DNA from: Sphingomonas sanguinis
GTDB lineage: Bacteria; Pseudomonadota; Alphaproteobacteria; Sphingomonadales; Sphingomonadaceae
Assembly (NCBI RefSeq): GCF_019297835.1
Contig: NZ_CP079203.1
Location: 1,461,001 to 1,525,000, forward strand
Reading direction: 5' to 3'
DNA: 64,000 nt
Each line of letters starts with the position of its first letter. Positions within the stretch are counted from its first letter, which is position 1. Both the position numbers and the translations under genes were made by a program. The notes below the pieces were generated by a model. The model worked only from the letters and a program-made list of their open reading frames with translations. It was not told the DNA's origin and ran no database searches. This document shows positions 11,957 through 22,821 of this stretch, piece after piece.

Positions 11957-12160
11957 ATGAAAAATCGCCTCAAGGTGCTGCGCGCCGAACGCAACTGGAG
12001 CCAGGCGGAACTCGCCGGGCGGCTGGATGTGTCGCGCCAGGCCGTCAACGCCATCGAGACGGGGAAGTACGACCCCTCGCTGCCGCTCGCCTTCCGTATC
12101 GGACGGCTGTTCGAACTGCCCATCGAGGAGATTTTCGATGACGAGCATCACGGTGAATAA
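11957..12160 (+). CDS. Small helix-turn-helix transcriptional regulator (Xre/Cro-like)
   Basis: A 67-residue DNA-binding protein consisting almost only of one HTH_3 domain: KNRLKVLRAERNWSQAELAGRLDVSRQAVNAIETGKYDPSLPLAFRIGRLFELPIEEIF. Residues WSQAELA and SRQAVNAIE are the two recognition helices. The ATG at 11957 is preceded by GAGGAGGTGG, a strong ribosome site; another in-frame ATG at 11939 would add 6 residues. It overlaps the next gene by 23 bases. Small regulators of this type often control the membrane proteins encoded behind them. It probably binds the three dyads upstream. Confidence 0.85.
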   Translation: MKNRLKVLRAERNWSQAELAGRLDVSRQAVNAIETGKYDPSLPLAFRIGRLFELPIEEIFDDEHHGE

Positions 12161-12584
12161 GCCCGCCGGATGGGGCGAGGCGCGCGTGGCCGAAAAACGG
12201 GCGCGGACGAACCGGCGGCGGGCGGCGCTCGCGATCGTAACGACAGCGGTCGTGCTGGGCTTTCCCTTTATCGACGGCTTCATCGATGGCGTGCGGGGCG
12301 GCGCCCCCCAGCCGACCCCCGAATGGGTCCTTGATGCGATGCTGGCCCCGGTCCTGCTGCTGGCGGTCCTCGTCGCGTGGCGCAATTGGCGCGATGCCGA
12401 CGAGGTTCAGCGGCTGCTGGCGGTGCAGACATGGGCGGTGATAGGGTTCAGCAGTTTTCTACTACAGGCCATCGTGACGATCGCGGCGAAGTACGTGCCG
12501 CTGTCCAATCCGGGCTATGTCGCATGGCTGATCTCGGCAGCGTTCGGCCTGGGCTTCTACTTCATCCGGCGGGTGCGGTCATGA
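12138..12584 (+). CDS. Four-helix membrane protein in the HTH operon, function unknown
   Basis: 148 residues with about four membrane helices (near 28-50, 62-82, 92-117 and 122-142) after a basic N-terminus (KRARTNRRRA). No catalytic motif seen. The ATG at 12138 lies inside the end of the regulator gene, 7 bases after GAGGAG, and gives a better N-terminus than the longer upstream frame. Its stop overlaps the start of the next small gene. Regulator plus integral membrane protein suggests envelope or transport stress sensing, but that is inference. Confidence 0.7.
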   Translation: MTSITVNKPAGWGEARVAEKRARTNRRRAALAIVTTAVVLGFPFIDGFIDGVRGGAPQPTPEWVLDAMLAPVLLLAVLVAWRNWRDADEVQRLLAVQTWAVIGFSSFLLQAIVTIAAKYVPLSNPGYVAWLISAAFGLGFYFIRRVRS

Positions 12585-12772
12585 GCCGCCGCCTGACCCG
12601 CGCGGTCATCGGAACGGGAATCGCGCTTTCGCTGCTGGGCTGGGGTGCAGGACGGATAGGAGAGGTAACGCTTGCCGCACTCCGCCCTGATAGTCGGATT
12701 GTCGCTGCGACCGCGCAGACCGCGCCGATGCCCAAATTCTCCGTCCATCTGTCCATCGAGGTGCGACCATGA
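12581..12772 (+). CDS. Small single-helix membrane protein in the HTH operon
   Basis: 63 residues, with one hydrophobic helix (about 8-25, AVIGTGIALSLLGWGAG) and an exported-looking tail rich in Ala and Thr. Start ATG overlaps the stop of the gene before it and its stop overlaps the ATG of the gene after it, both as ATGA, which is good support for a real, coupled gene despite its size. No family recognised. Confidence 0.6.
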   Translation: MSRRLTRAVIGTGIALSLLGWGAGRIGEVTLAALRPDSRIVAATAQTAPMPKFSVHLSIEVRP

Positions 12773-13212
12773 CCGATTCATCCAAGCGTGACGATCGCGG
12801 CCCCAGCGAACGTGCGAACCACCGCCTGCTTGCGATTTCGGGAGCGGTGGGCGGAATCATGGGGATTGCGATGTCGCTGATGGCGATCGGCTCCGCACCC
12901 GCCGGGATGAAGACCCATGCCATCGACATGTGGACGATCCCCCTGCCGACCTGGTTCGCGGTGTTGATGGCGCTGATCTGCCTCGTCGTTGTGCCGCTGA
13001 TTTCCTGGCGCTGGCACCGCGTGGCCGACGAGCACGAGAACCGCGCCTATCGCGACGGCGCGCTGGTGGCCTTCTATGTCGTCAGCCTCGGCGTACCGGC
13101 ATGGTGGTTCCTGTGGCGTGGCGGCGTGCTGCCGCCCGTGCGGGTCGATTGGGTCTACGGTGCCCTGATCCTGAGCTGCGGCATCGTCTGGATGTGGCGC
13201 AAATACGCCTGA
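12769..13212 (+). CDS. Integral membrane protein in the HTH operon, function unknown
   Basis: 147 residues with about four membrane helices (near 23-45, 63-84, 103-124, 127-143). The cytoplasmic loop between helices 2 and 3 contains WHRVADEHENRAYRDGALVAFYVVSLG, a charged stretch followed by a helix; similar loops occur in small uncharacterised membrane proteins paired with Xre-like regulators. Last gene of the four-gene operon; a 41-base pyrimidine-rich gap separates it from the TraB-like gene. Confidence 0.7.
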   Translation: MTDSSKRDDRGPSERANHRLLAISGAVGGIMGIAMSLMAIGSAPAGMKTHAIDMWTIPLPTWFAVLMALICLVVVPLISWRWHRVADEHENRAYRDGALVAFYVVSLGVPAWWFLWRGGVLPPVRVDWVYGALILSCGIVWMWRKYA

Positions 13213-13253
13213 TCCCGCCCCCCTTCCCCTTTCTTTTCCGAAAGTCCGATCCC

Positions 13254-14153
13254 ATGAAGACGATCATGAAAGCCGCCCTCACCTCGCTCGCCCTGATGCT
13301 GGCGCTGCCCGCCTGCGCACAGAGCAAGCCTGCGCCCAATCCTAATGACGCCGATCCCGCTTTGTGGGTGGTCAAGGACGCCGACACCACCATCTATCTG
13401 TTCGGCACCATCCATGTCCTGAAGCCCGGCCTGTCCTGGTTCGACGAGGCGGTGAAGACGGCCTTCGACAAGTCCGACCAGCTCGTCCTCGAAATGGTGC
13501 AGCCCGATCAGGCGACGATGCAGCAGATCGTGATGAAGAACGGCATCGTCACCACCGGCCCGACGCTGACCGAGCAACTGCCCGCCGACAAGCGCGGTGC
13601 CTATCTGAAGGCGGTAACCGATATGGGCCTGCCGCCCCAGGCGTTCGACCGGATGAAGCCGTGGCTCGCAGGCGTCACCCTGTCGCTCGCGCCGATCCAG
13701 AAGCTCGGCTACAACCCGGAAAACGGACCGGAAAAGGTGCTGGCCGACGCGGCCAAGGCGGCGGGCAAGCCGGTCGCCGGGCTGGAAACCGCCGAGCAGC
13801 AGATCGGCTTCTTCAACGGCCTGTCGCAAAAGGCGCAAATCGACTTCCTGACCTCGACCGTCGACGACCTGCCCAAGGCGGGTGAGGAAATGGCCGAAAT
13901 GGTCGACGAATGGGCCAAGGGCGATCCCGACGCGCTGGCCAAGACGATGAACGACAGCCTGAAGGACTCGCCCGAGGTCGCCAAGACCCTGCTGACCGAC
14001 CGCAACGCCCGCTGGGCGACGTGGATCAAGCAGCGCATGGCCAAGCCCGGCACCCTCTTCATCGCGGTGGGCGCAGGCCATCTGGCGGGGCCCGACAGCG
14101 TCCAGGCGCAGCTCGCCAAGCAGGGGATCAAGGCGCAGCGTATCGCCTATTGA
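13254..14153 (+). CDS. TraB/GumN family lipoprotein
   Basis: Exported protein of the TraB/GumN family. Signal: basic MKTIMKAA then a hydrophobic stretch ending LALPAC, a likely lipobox. Conserved family motifs: [11 protein letters not shown] near residue 46 (GTIH, predicted metal or catalytic site) and [13 protein letters not shown] near the C-terminus (GxGH). 299 residues, normal length. The family is related to erythromycin-esterase-like and Tiki protease folds, so a proteolytic role is possible but unproven here. The start at 13254 gives the signal peptide; the open frame upstream is not conserved. Confidence 0.85.
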   Translation: MKTIMKAALTSLALMLALPACAQSKPAPNPNDADPALWVVKDADTTIYLFGTIHVLKPGLSWFDEAVKTAFDKSDQLVLEMVQPDQATMQQIVMKNGIVTTGPTLTEQLPADKRGAYLKAVTDMGLPPQAFDRMKPWLAGVTLSLAPIQKLGYNPENGPEKVLADAAKAAGKPVAGLETAEQQIGFFNGLSQKAQIDFLTSTVDDLPKAGEEMAEMVDEWAKGDPDALAKTMNDSLKDSPEVAKTLLTDRNARWATWIKQRMAKPGTLFIAVGAGHLAGPDSVQAQLAKQGIKAQRIAY

Positions 14154-14286
14154 TCCGGCGCAGCGGCGCGGCGGCATCGACCTTGCCTTTTGGCACCATT
14201 GCCGCTATGCGCCGCCACTTCCGGTCATGGTCATCCCTGGAGGCGTGGTCGGAAGCCTATATCCATTTTGTTTCGGAGTTACTGGA

Positions 14287-14901
14287 ATGAGCGACACCCT
14301 TACGCTCGCCGCCGAGACGCGCGATCAGGTTGGCAAGGGAGCCTCCCGTTCGCTGCGTCGTGAAGGCCGCGTCCCCGCCGTGATCTATGGCCGCAACCAG
14401 GCCGCCGCGTCGATCCATCTCGAAGAGAAGGCCCTCGTCAAGGCTCTGATGACCGGTCATTTCTTCACCTCGGTCATCATGGTGGACGGCCAGCGCACGC
14501 TGGCGAAGGACGTCGCGTTCCATCCGGTCACCGACCGCCCGCTGCACGTCGACTTCCTGCGCATCGGCGAGCATGAGACCGTCACGGTCGCCGTGCCCGT
14601 CGTGTTCACCGACGAAGACGAGAGCGGCGTGAAGCAGGGCGGCGTCCTGAACGTCACCCGCCACGAGATCGAGCTGGTCGTCGACGCCGCCAACATCCCG
14701 ACCGAAGTCAGCGTCTCGCTGAAGGGTCTGGCGATCGGCGACTCGATCCACATCTCGGACGTGAAGCTGCCCAAGGGCGCCGAACCCGCCATCGACGACC
14801 GCGACTTCGCGATCGCCACCATCGTCCCGCCGACGGTCCCGACCGCCGCGGACGAGGCGGCCGACGCCGAGGCGCAGGCCGAAGGTTCGGAAGAGGCCTG
14901 A
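14287..14901 (+). CDS. rplY: 50S ribosomal protein L25/general stress protein Ctc
   Basis: 5S rRNA-binding ribosomal protein of the long Ctc type. N-terminal L25 domain ([27 protein letters not shown]) followed by the C-terminal TL5 domain ([50 protein letters not shown]) and an acidic Ala/Glu tail. 204 residues, usual for alphaproteobacteria. The ATG at 14287 follows GGAGTTACTGGA. A strong terminator follows. The peptidyl-tRNA hydrolase gene that often comes next is not present. Confidence 0.95.
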   Translation: MSDTLTLAAETRDQVGKGASRSLRREGRVPAVIYGRNQAAASIHLEEKALVKALMTGHFFTSVIMVDGQRTLAKDVAFHPVTDRPLHVDFLRIGEHETVTVAVPVVFTDEDESGVKQGGVLNVTRHEIELVVDAANIPTEVSVSLKGLAIGDSIHISDVKLPKGAEPAIDDRDFAIATIVPPTVPTAADEAADAEAQAEGSEEA

Positions 14902-14935
14902 TCCGGCTTCGCTTTCCCTGTCGGGTCAGCGAACG

Positions 14936-14975
14936 AAAAACAGGGCAGGTGGCGGCGACGCCCCTGCCCTTTTTC
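14936..14975 (+). terminator. Rho-independent terminator of rplY
   Basis: Hairpin AGGGCAGG (14942-14949) / CCTGCCCT (14963-14970) followed by TTTTC, with AAAAA on the other side, so it could work in both directions. It begins about 35 bases after the rplY stop. Confidence 0.85.
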
Positions 14976-15059
14976 GTGTCGGATCGATGGGGACATCGGT
15001 TACGAGTATCCGGGACCGACGACCGGGCCATTCGGGCGGATCGAAGGGGGGAACGTCGC

Positions 15060-15584
15060 ATGAGACATTCAAGCATCAGTCGATTCTCGGCCCTGATCGT
15101 CGCACTCGCGACCGGTCTTTCCGGCGGAAGCGCGACTGTCGCGGACGCGCAAATCGCCACGCCACCCTGTCCGCTGTCAGCCTCCTATCGAACCGACAAT
15201 CCCTTCGCGCGAATCATCCGGGGGGAGATTCCGGCCTCGATCATCGCCCAGGACAGGCGCGTCATGGCGATCATTCCCTTGGACTGGGAACATCCGGGCC
15301 ATGCGCTGGTCATTCCCAAAGCCCCCGTGCGCAACCTGGACGACCTGAGCGATCGCGATGCCCTTGCGGTGTTGCACATGGTCAAGCGCATAGCCGTAGC
15401 GCAACAGCGCGCCCTGGGCAGCACCGGCTATTCGCTTCAGCAGAACAATGCGAGTCGACAGGACGTCTGCCACTTTCACGTCCATGTCATCCCCGATACG
15501 CCTCCCGTCCCGCGGACACGCCATACACGCAGCGAAATGGATGCCATGGCGGAGCGATTGCGCGCCGCCCTTCCACCGCGCTGA
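15060..15584 (+). CDS. Exported HIT-family protein
   Basis: Histidine-triad protein with the catalytic HFHVHVIP motif near residues 139-146 and the conserved N-terminal FARIIRGEIPASII. HIT proteins hydrolyse nucleotide phosphoramidates and related nucleotides, normally in the cytosol. Here about 30 extra residues precede the domain and look like a cleavable signal (FSALIVALATGLSGGSATVADAQ). 174 residues. The ATG at 15060 has a purine-rich GAAGGGGGGAACG upstream. If the signal is real the protein is periplasmic, which is uncommon for this family. Confidence 0.8.
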   Translation: MRHSSISRFSALIVALATGLSGGSATVADAQIATPPCPLSASYRTDNPFARIIRGEIPASIIAQDRRVMAIIPLDWEHPGHALVIPKAPVRNLDDLSDRDALAVLHMVKRIAVAQQRALGSTGYSLQQNNASRQDVCHFHVHVIPDTPPVPRTRHTRSEMDAMAERLRAALPPR

Positions 15585-15728
15585 GGTGGATCGAACCGGT
15601 CGGCGAATAACAGCGTCGCTCGCGTCGACCATCCGGTCCCGCATGCAAAGGGCCGCCGAACCCGAAGGTCCGACGGCCCCGCTCATCCCCGCTCGGGGAA
15701 TTGTCGGAACGGAGGGGGTGTTCCGATT

Positions 15729-16172
15729 TTAGCCCTGACCCTGGCTCAGAAAGCCGGTCAATTCGGTCTTGGACACCGTCTTGTCCTTATCGGTGTCGGC
15801 CTGGGCGAAAGCGCTGCCGACCCACTTCTTGGTGGCGGGCGCATCGGCCTTGGTCGACGGGTCGGTCTGAGACTTCAGCGCGACCATCCACTGGGCAAAT
15901 TCGGCCTTGTTCAGCTTGCCGTCGCCGTCCTTGTCATAGGTCGGGAACTGCGCGTCGACGACCTGGGCGATCTGGCTGCCGTTCGCCTGCACCTGACCCT
16001 GGGTCGATGCCGATGCATCGGCTGTAGGCTGGGCAGTCTGAGCCGGGTCCGCCGTGGTTGCGGGTGTCTCCTGCGGCGCGGCAGGCGTGGTCTGGGCTGG
16101 CGCAGGCGTGACCTGGGCCAGAACGGGGGCAGACGCCATCATCGCGGCGCCAAGAAAAGCATATTTCATCAT
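15729..16172 (-). CDS. Exported EF-hand calcium-binding protein
   Basis: 147 residues: signal peptide (MMKYAFLGAAMMASAPVLAQ), a 45-residue Pro/Thr/Gln/Ala-rich linker, then two EF-hand loops, DKDGDGKLNKAEF and DTDKDKTVSKTEL. The first loop has good Ca ligands (D, D, D, K, E spacing); the second is also near consensus. Similar short exported EF-hand proteins are common in sphingomonads; function unknown. Two consecutive Met codons make the exact start uncertain by one residue. Confidence 0.85.
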   Translation of the reverse strand: MMKYAFLGAAMMASAPVLAQVTPAPAQTTPAAPQETPATTADPAQTAQPTADASASTQGQVQANGSQIAQVVDAQFPTYDKDGDGKLNKAEFAQWMVALKSQTDPSTKADAPATKKWVGSAFAQADTDKDKTVSKTELTGFLSQGQG

Positions 16173-16311
16173 CTCGTCTCTCCCTTACGTTGGTCGAACG
16201 ATGACTATGAAGATCAAGAACGCATCTTCATCATTAGTGATACGTCCCTAAACTCCATTATACCAGATGGGGATCCATCCTTGGGATTTGAAGGCTCGGC
16301 TCGTCCCTGCT

Positions 16312-16365
16312 AACGGCACGGTACGCCGTGATTCCGAGAGGGAGTGCACGGTGAGCCGTGCCGTT
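16312..16365 (+). promoter_or_regulatory. Inverted repeat in the purB leader
   Basis: AACGGCACGG (16312-16321) pairs exactly with CCGTGCCGTT (16356-16365) across 34 bases, ending 22 bases before the purB ATG. A further partial pairing lies inside. It could be a leader hairpin acting on purB or an operator; no known purine riboswitch core was recognised. Confidence 0.5.
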
Positions 16366-16387
16366 TCCACGACCTGAAGGTGCCCCG

Positions 16388-17704
16388 ATGATTCCGCGCT
16401 ATTCCCGTGCCCCCATGTCCCGGATCTGGGACCCCCAGACCCGCTTCCGCATCTGGTTCGAGATCGAGGCCCATGCCACCGACGCGCTCGCCGAACTGGG
16501 CGTCGTTCCCAAGGAGGCCGCCGCGCGCATCTGGGAAGCCGACAAGGCGGCCGGGGATTTCGACATCGACCGCATCGATTCGATCGAGGCGGAGACCAAG
16601 CACGACGTCATCGCCTTCCTGACCCATGTCGCCGAGCGGACCGGGCCGGAGGCGCGCTTCCTGCACCAGGGTATGACCTCGTCCGACGTGCTCGACACCT
16701 GTCTGGCGGTGCAGCTGGCGCGTGCCTCGGACATCCTGATCGAGGATCTGGACGCGCTGCTGGCGGTCATCAAGCGCCGCGCGCTGGAACATAAGCTGAC
16801 CCCGACCATCGGTCGCAGCCACGGCATCCATGCCGAACCCGTGACCTTCGGCCTGAAGCTCGCGCAAGCCTATGCCGAGTTCGACCGCAACCGCGCCCGC
16901 CTGGTCGCGGCGCGTGCCGATATCGCCACCTGCGCCATCTCGGGCGCGGTCGGCACCTTCGCGAACATCGACCCCAGCGTCGAGGCGCATGTCGCCGAGA
17001 AGATGGGCCTGACCGTCGAGCCCGTCTCGACCCAGGTCATCCCGCGCGACCGTCACGCGATGTTCTTCGCCACGCTGGGCGTCATCGCCAGCTCGATCGA
17101 GCGTCTCGCGACCGAAGTCCGCCATCTGCAGCGCACCGAGGTTCTGGAAGCCGAGGAATATTTCTCGCCCGGCCAGAAGGGCTCGTCGGCGATGCCGCAC
17201 AAGCGCAACCCGGTGCTGACCGAGAACCTGACCGGCCTCGCCCGCATGGTGCGCGGTTACGTGACGCCTGCGCTGGAAAATGTCGCGCTGTGGCATGAGC
17301 GCGACATCAGCCATTCGTCGGTCGAGCGCTATATCGGCCCCGACGCGACCATCACCCTGGACTTCGCGCTGGCCCGTTTGACCGGCGTGATCGACAAGCT
17401 GGTCGTCTATCCGGCGCGGATGGAGAAGAATCTCAACAAAATGGGCGGCCTGGTCCATTCGCAGCGCGTCCTGCTGGCGCTGACCCAGGCGGGCGTGAGC
17501 CGCGAGGACAGCTACCGCCTCGTCCAGCGCAACGCGATGAAGGTCTGGGAGTCCGATGGCGAGCTGTCGCTGATGGAACTGCTCAAAGCCGATGCCGATG
17601 TGACGGCGGCGCTGTCGCCGGAAGAGATCGAGGCGCGGTTCGACCTCGATTATCACTATAAGAATGTCGACACGATCTTTGCGCGGGTGTTCGGCGAGGC
17701 GTGA
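16388..17704 (+). CDS. purB: Adenylosuccinate lyase
   Basis: Two steps of purine synthesis: releases fumarate from SAICAR and from adenylosuccinate. Superfamily signature GSSAMPHKRNP lies around residue 264, and the catalytic region TSSDVLDT and GRSHGIHAEP are present. 438 residues; the ATG at 16388 (MIPRYSRAPMSRIWDPQTRFRIW) matches the usual N-terminus and an upstream in-frame ATG at 16358 falls within the leader inverted repeat and was rejected. The C-terminus ends YHYKNVDTIFARVFGEA, as in homologues. Confidence 0.96.
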   Translation: MIPRYSRAPMSRIWDPQTRFRIWFEIEAHATDALAELGVVPKEAAARIWEADKAAGDFDIDRIDSIEAETKHDVIAFLTHVAERTGPEARFLHQGMTSSDVLDTCLAVQLARASDILIEDLDALLAVIKRRALEHKLTPTIGRSHGIHAEPVTFGLKLAQAYAEFDRNRARLVAARADIATCAISGAVGTFANIDPSVEAHVAEKMGLTVEPVSTQVIPRDRHAMFFATLGVIASSIERLATEVRHLQRTEVLEAEEYFSPGQKGSSAMPHKRNPVLTENLTGLARMVRGYVTPALENVALWHERDISHSSVERYIGPDATITLDFALARLTGVIDKLVVYPARMEKNLNKMGGLVHSQRVLLALTQAGVSREDSYRLVQRNAMKVWESDGELSLMELLKADADVTAALSPEEIEARFDLDYHYKNVDTIFARVFGEA

Positions 17705-17749
17705 TGTTTGGGGGGAGTCCCATCGGCGACATAGCTTGCCGAACCGGAC

Positions 17750-17851
17750 TCCCCTCCCCCCAGCCCCTCCCGCCTGCGGGAGGGGAGAGGCTGGAGGCAG
17801 CCGCTTCCCCAAATAACTCCCCTCCCGCAGGCGGGAGGGGCTGGGGGAGGG
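17750..17851. repeat. Inverted pair of family A palindromic repeats
   Basis: Two facing copies, 17750-17784 (CTCCCCTCCCCCCAGCCCC then CTCCCGCCTGCGGGAG) and 17817-17851 (the reverse), with about 33 bases between. They fill the gap between the ends of purB and the convergent thioredoxin-like gene. Confidence 0.85.
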
Positions 17852-17888
17852 AACGCCAGTCGTTATCCGAGCGACCGGCCTATGGGTC

Positions 17889-18401
17889 TCAAATCACCCA
17901 ACCGGCCAGCCAATCCGCTACCGCCTGCGGCGTCATCGCCCGCGCATCGGACAGCGCCGTCTCACGCCCCGCATTGACCAGCCTGTTGGTCTTGGGATCG
18001 ACGATCAGCACCGCGGGCACGCCCTGAAGCCGCCCCGTGATCCCATAGGAGGCCGGAATATCCATATTCTGGTCGAACCGGCCAACATCGACCGTCACCA
18101 CCTCGAAATGCTTCGCGACGAAGGGCCGCATCTGCGGCGTTTCCATCACCCCTGCCAGCAGGCGGCAGTCGAGACACCAGTTGCCGCCCAGGTCGATCAG
18201 CACCCGCTTATGCGCCTTGACTGCCCGAGCCCGCGCCGCCGCGATCGCCGCCTTGGCATCGCCCGCATGATAGGGCAGCGGCAAGGGCTTGGGCAGCGCC
18301 TCGAAACTGGCGATCCCGACGCGCGGGGCGGCGACCGGCGCGGCGGCCGGGAGCAGCGTACACGCGGCGAGCAGGGGCAAGGCGGCTTTCCACGGCGACA
18401 T
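17889..18401 (-). CDS. Exported thioredoxin-like protein
   Basis: Thioredoxin-fold protein with the redox motif WCLDC in GGNWCLDCRLL (around residues 78-88) and the cis-Pro region QGVPAVLIVDP. 170 residues from the ATG at 18401, which gives a signal peptide (MSPWKAALPLLAACTLLPAAAPVAAP). An upstream in-frame ATG would add a non-hydrophobic stretch and was not chosen. Probably periplasmic, acting on disulphides or on a partner; specific substrate not deducible. Convergent with purB. Confidence 0.82.
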   Translation of the reverse strand: MSPWKAALPLLAACTLLPAAAPVAAPRVGIASFEALPKPLPLPYHAGDAKAAIAAARARAVKAHKRVLIDLGGNWCLDCRLLAGVMETPQMRPFVAKHFEVVTVDVGRFDQNMDIPASYGITGRLQGVPAVLIVDPKTNRLVNAGRETALSDARAMTPQAVADWLAGWVI

Positions 18402-18487
18402 GACAATCTCCCTCATTCGTCCGGCCATTGGAGCGTGCCCGTCACCGCAATGCAATATGGCTTTGCTTGGGACCGGTGCCGCGTCGG

Positions 18488-19309
18488 CTATACCCCCTGC
18501 TCCGGGATCAAGGTCGAGACATTGCGCGCCGCCAACACCCAGCGATAAAAGGCGTCGATCAGATAGACCCGCAGCGTCGTTGGCTCAATGCTGAGCTTCT
18601 TCACCCCCTCAAGGCATTCGGGCGAGTTGACAATGATCGCCTGCTCCAGTCCGCGAACGAGATCGCTACCCTGTTGCGCATGGAACAGCCGCGTGGTCAG
18701 GACCGGCTGGGTCTGGACCAGGCACGCCGCCACTATGAAGCCGGACATTTCGGGATTCTGCCGATAGCGATTTTGCTGCGTTTCCACTTTGCGAAATCGT
18801 GCGCGGACCGCCGGGTCGAAGGTCTGCGAAGCGTCCAGCGCAACGTCCGGCACAAATTGACGCAATGTTCGCTCGATCAGGATACCACGATCTAGAAAAT
18901 CGGTCCCTATCATAGCCGGGTTCCACGGCGGACTGTAACCTGGCGGCGGATAACACCCCCAGTTCGTCGAGATGACCATGCCCTGTGCATATTGGGTGCT
19001 GGCGAAGTTTGGAGGCCCTTCCACCGCCTTGCGCAGCCAATTACGGCTGGCCTTGGCAAAGGCGCAGCCCAGGAACATGTCTGCGCGCTCATAGGCGATG
19101 TTGATCTGCGTATTGTCCACGGGTGCCCAACGGACATTCACCGGGAGTTTATCACGCGGAAGGCTCAGCGCCTTAACGATGATCTCGTCGGAGGAGCCGC
19201 CGTCAGGCAAAGCGCCCTGTTCGACGTTGCGTGACTTCGTGCCCTGCGCCGACAGGGGGTCGGCAAGGATCGCACCCAAGGCGAGCAGACATCCGAATAG
19301 CTGACGCAT
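18488..19309 (-). CDS. Secreted protein of unknown function
   Basis: 273 residues from the ATG at 19309, with a signal peptide (MRQLFGCLLALGAILADPLSAQ). No family recognised. It contains four or five Cys (for example LGCAF, NWGCYPPPG, AACL, PECLEG) that may pair in the periplasm, and the early motif SSDEIIVKALSLPRDKLPVNVRW, which recalls the N-terminal parts of other secreted sphingomonad proteins. Its composition is less GC-biased than its neighbours. It lies between the thioredoxin-like gene and dnaJ, each separated by short gaps. Confidence 0.65.
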   Translation of the reverse strand: MRQLFGCLLALGAILADPLSAQGTKSRNVEQGALPDGGSSDEIIVKALSLPRDKLPVNVRWAPVDNTQINIAYERADMFLGCAFAKASRNWLRKAVEGPPNFASTQYAQGMVISTNWGCYPPPGYSPPWNPAMIGTDFLDRGILIERTLRQFVPDVALDASQTFDPAVRARFRKVETQQNRYRQNPEMSGFIVAACLVQTQPVLTTRLFHAQQGSDLVRGLEQAIIVNSPECLEGVKKLSIEPTTLRVYLIDAFYRWVLAARNVSTLIPEQGV

Positions 19310-19370
19310 CGCAAGACCTTCTCCCAAAAGTCGCAATACGATCATGACTCCGATGATGGTCGCAAGTCAA

Positions 19371-19398
19371 CAAAGCCGGAGGAAACACCTCCTCCGGC
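19371..19398 (-). terminator. Terminator downstream of dnaJ
   Basis: Read on the minus strand, GCCGGAGGA - loop - TCCTCCGGC is followed by TTTGTT. Arms at 19375-19383 and 19390-19398. It ends the dnaK-dnaJ unit before the secreted-protein gene. Confidence 0.75.
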
Positions 19399-19439
19399 CT
19401 ATAGTGTTGAACAATAATAGGAAAAGACGAAAAACCTGC

Positions 19440-20570
19440 TTACTCGCCCGCAAAGACACTCTTCAACTTAGCGAAAAAGCCCTGACTTTCAGGACATTCG
19501 TCGCCCGTCTCGGTCTCACGGAAGAGTTCGAGCAGTTCGCGCTGGCGGGTCGACAGCTTGGTCGGGGTTTCGACTTCGATCTGGATGACCAGATCGCCGG
19601 TGCCGCGTCCTTGCAGCACGGGCATCCCTGCCCCGCGCTGGCGGAGTTGCTTGCCCGACTGGATGCCCGCCGGAATCTTGATCTCATGGCTACGTCCATC
19701 GAGGCCGGGGATGGACAGCGATCCGCCGAGCGCCGCCGTCGTGAAGCTGATCGGCGCACGCGCGAACAGGGTCGTGCCCTCACGCTCGAAAAGGGCGTGC
19801 CGCTTGACATGCAGGAAGATGTAGAGGTCACCCGCCGGTGCCCCGCGCGCGCCCGCCTCGCCTTCGCCGGTCAGGCGGATGCGGGTGCCTTCGTCGACGC
19901 CAGCCGGAATGTTGACGGCCAGCGTCTTGGTCTTTTCGACGCGCCCGTCGCCGCGACAATCGGGGCACGGATCGGCGATGATCTGGCCTGCGCCCTGGCA
20001 AACCGGGCAGGTCCGCTCGACCACGAAAAAGCCCTGCTGCGCCCGCACCTTGCCATGGCCGCCGCACTGCTGGCAGGTCTTGGCGCTGGTCCCGGCCTTC
20101 GCGCCCGTGCCGTCGCAGGTGTCGCACGCCGCCGAGACATCGACCGTGATCTCGGTCTGCTTGCCGTGGAACGCCTCCTCAAGCGAGATTTCCATGTCGT
20201 AGCGCAGGTCCGCGCCGCGCCGGGGCTGTTGCCGCCCGCCGCCGCGTCCACCGCCCATGAATTCGCCGAAGACGCTTTCGAAAATGTCGGAAAAGGCGCC
20301 GAAATCCTGCGCGCCACCACCGCCGCCGCCGCCCATGCCCTGCTGGAACGCGGCATGGCCATAGCGGTCATAGGCCGCCCGCTTCTGGGGGTCCTTCAGA
20401 CAGTCATAGGCTTCGCTGATCGCCTTGAACTTGGCCTCGGAGTCCTTGCAGCCCGCATTGCGGTCCGGATGGTACTGCATGGCCAGCTTGCGATAACGCG
20501 ACTTGATCGTCGCATCGTCCGCCGTGCGCTCGCATTCGAGCAGTTCATAATAGTCGATCGTCGTGCTCAT
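19440..20570 (-). CDS. dnaJ: Chaperone DnaJ
   Basis: Hsp40 co-chaperone that stimulates DnaK. J domain with YHPDRN (residues 32-37), Gly-rich linker with a Phe-Gly run, and four zinc-binding repeats [24 protein letters not shown] and CPDCRGDG at about 140-205, then two substrate-binding domains. 376 residues, full length. It follows dnaK on the same strand with a 173-base gap that contains a strong hairpin. Confidence 0.97.
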   Translation of the reverse strand: MSTTIDYYELLECERTADDATIKSRYRKLAMQYHPDRNAGCKDSEAKFKAISEAYDCLKDPQKRAAYDRYGHAAFQQGMGGGGGGGAQDFGAFSDIFESVFGEFMGGGRGGGRQQPRRGADLRYDMEISLEEAFHGKQTEITVDVSAACDTCDGTGAKAGTSAKTCQQCGGHGKVRAQQGFFVVERTCPVCQGAGQIIADPCPDCRGDGRVEKTKTLAVNIPAGVDEGTRIRLTGEGEAGARGAPAGDLYIFLHVKRHALFEREGTTLFARAPISFTTAALGGSLSIPGLDGRSHEIKIPAGIQSGKQLRQRGAGMPVLQGRGTGDLVIQIEVETPTKLSTRQRELLELFRETETGDECPESQGFFAKLKSVFAGE

Positions 20571-20707
20571 GCCCGGTCTCGCCCCGTCCGCCCGTGCGCC
20601 TCGCTGGCCGACCGTGCCCTCAGGCCGGACGGAGCGACACCGCGAAGCGCTTCATCATCAGCCCCGGCCATGTCGCCGGGACGGTATTCCAAAACCCGAA
20701 AGCCATG

Positions 20708-20737
20708 GCCCGGCCCGCCGAGTGGCAGGCCGGGCCG
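20708..20737 (-). terminator. Hairpin between dnaK and dnaJ
   Basis: GGCCCGGCC (about 20708-20716) pairs with GGCCGGGCC (about 20729-20737). It starts a few bases after the dnaK stop. There is no clear T-run directly after it, so it may be an RNA-stabilising or partial terminator hairpin that makes dnaK mRNA more abundant than dnaJ mRNA, a common arrangement. Confidence 0.55.
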
Positions 20738-20743
20738 ATGGTC

Positions 20744-22642
<1,899 letters not shown>

Positions 22643-22821
22643 AAGTCTCTAAATGCCCCTCAAGAACATAGTCTGGAAGTCCAATGCCGGGGTTCGCCGG
22701 TCCCGAAAGCGGCAACCCGAAAACCCCGTTCACGAGGCGGATATAGGTGGGCGTTTTGTTGCCGCAAGATTGGATGGAACCTAGTGTCGCGTCAGGATTT
22801 GCCGAAACGGGAGGGTTTGTC

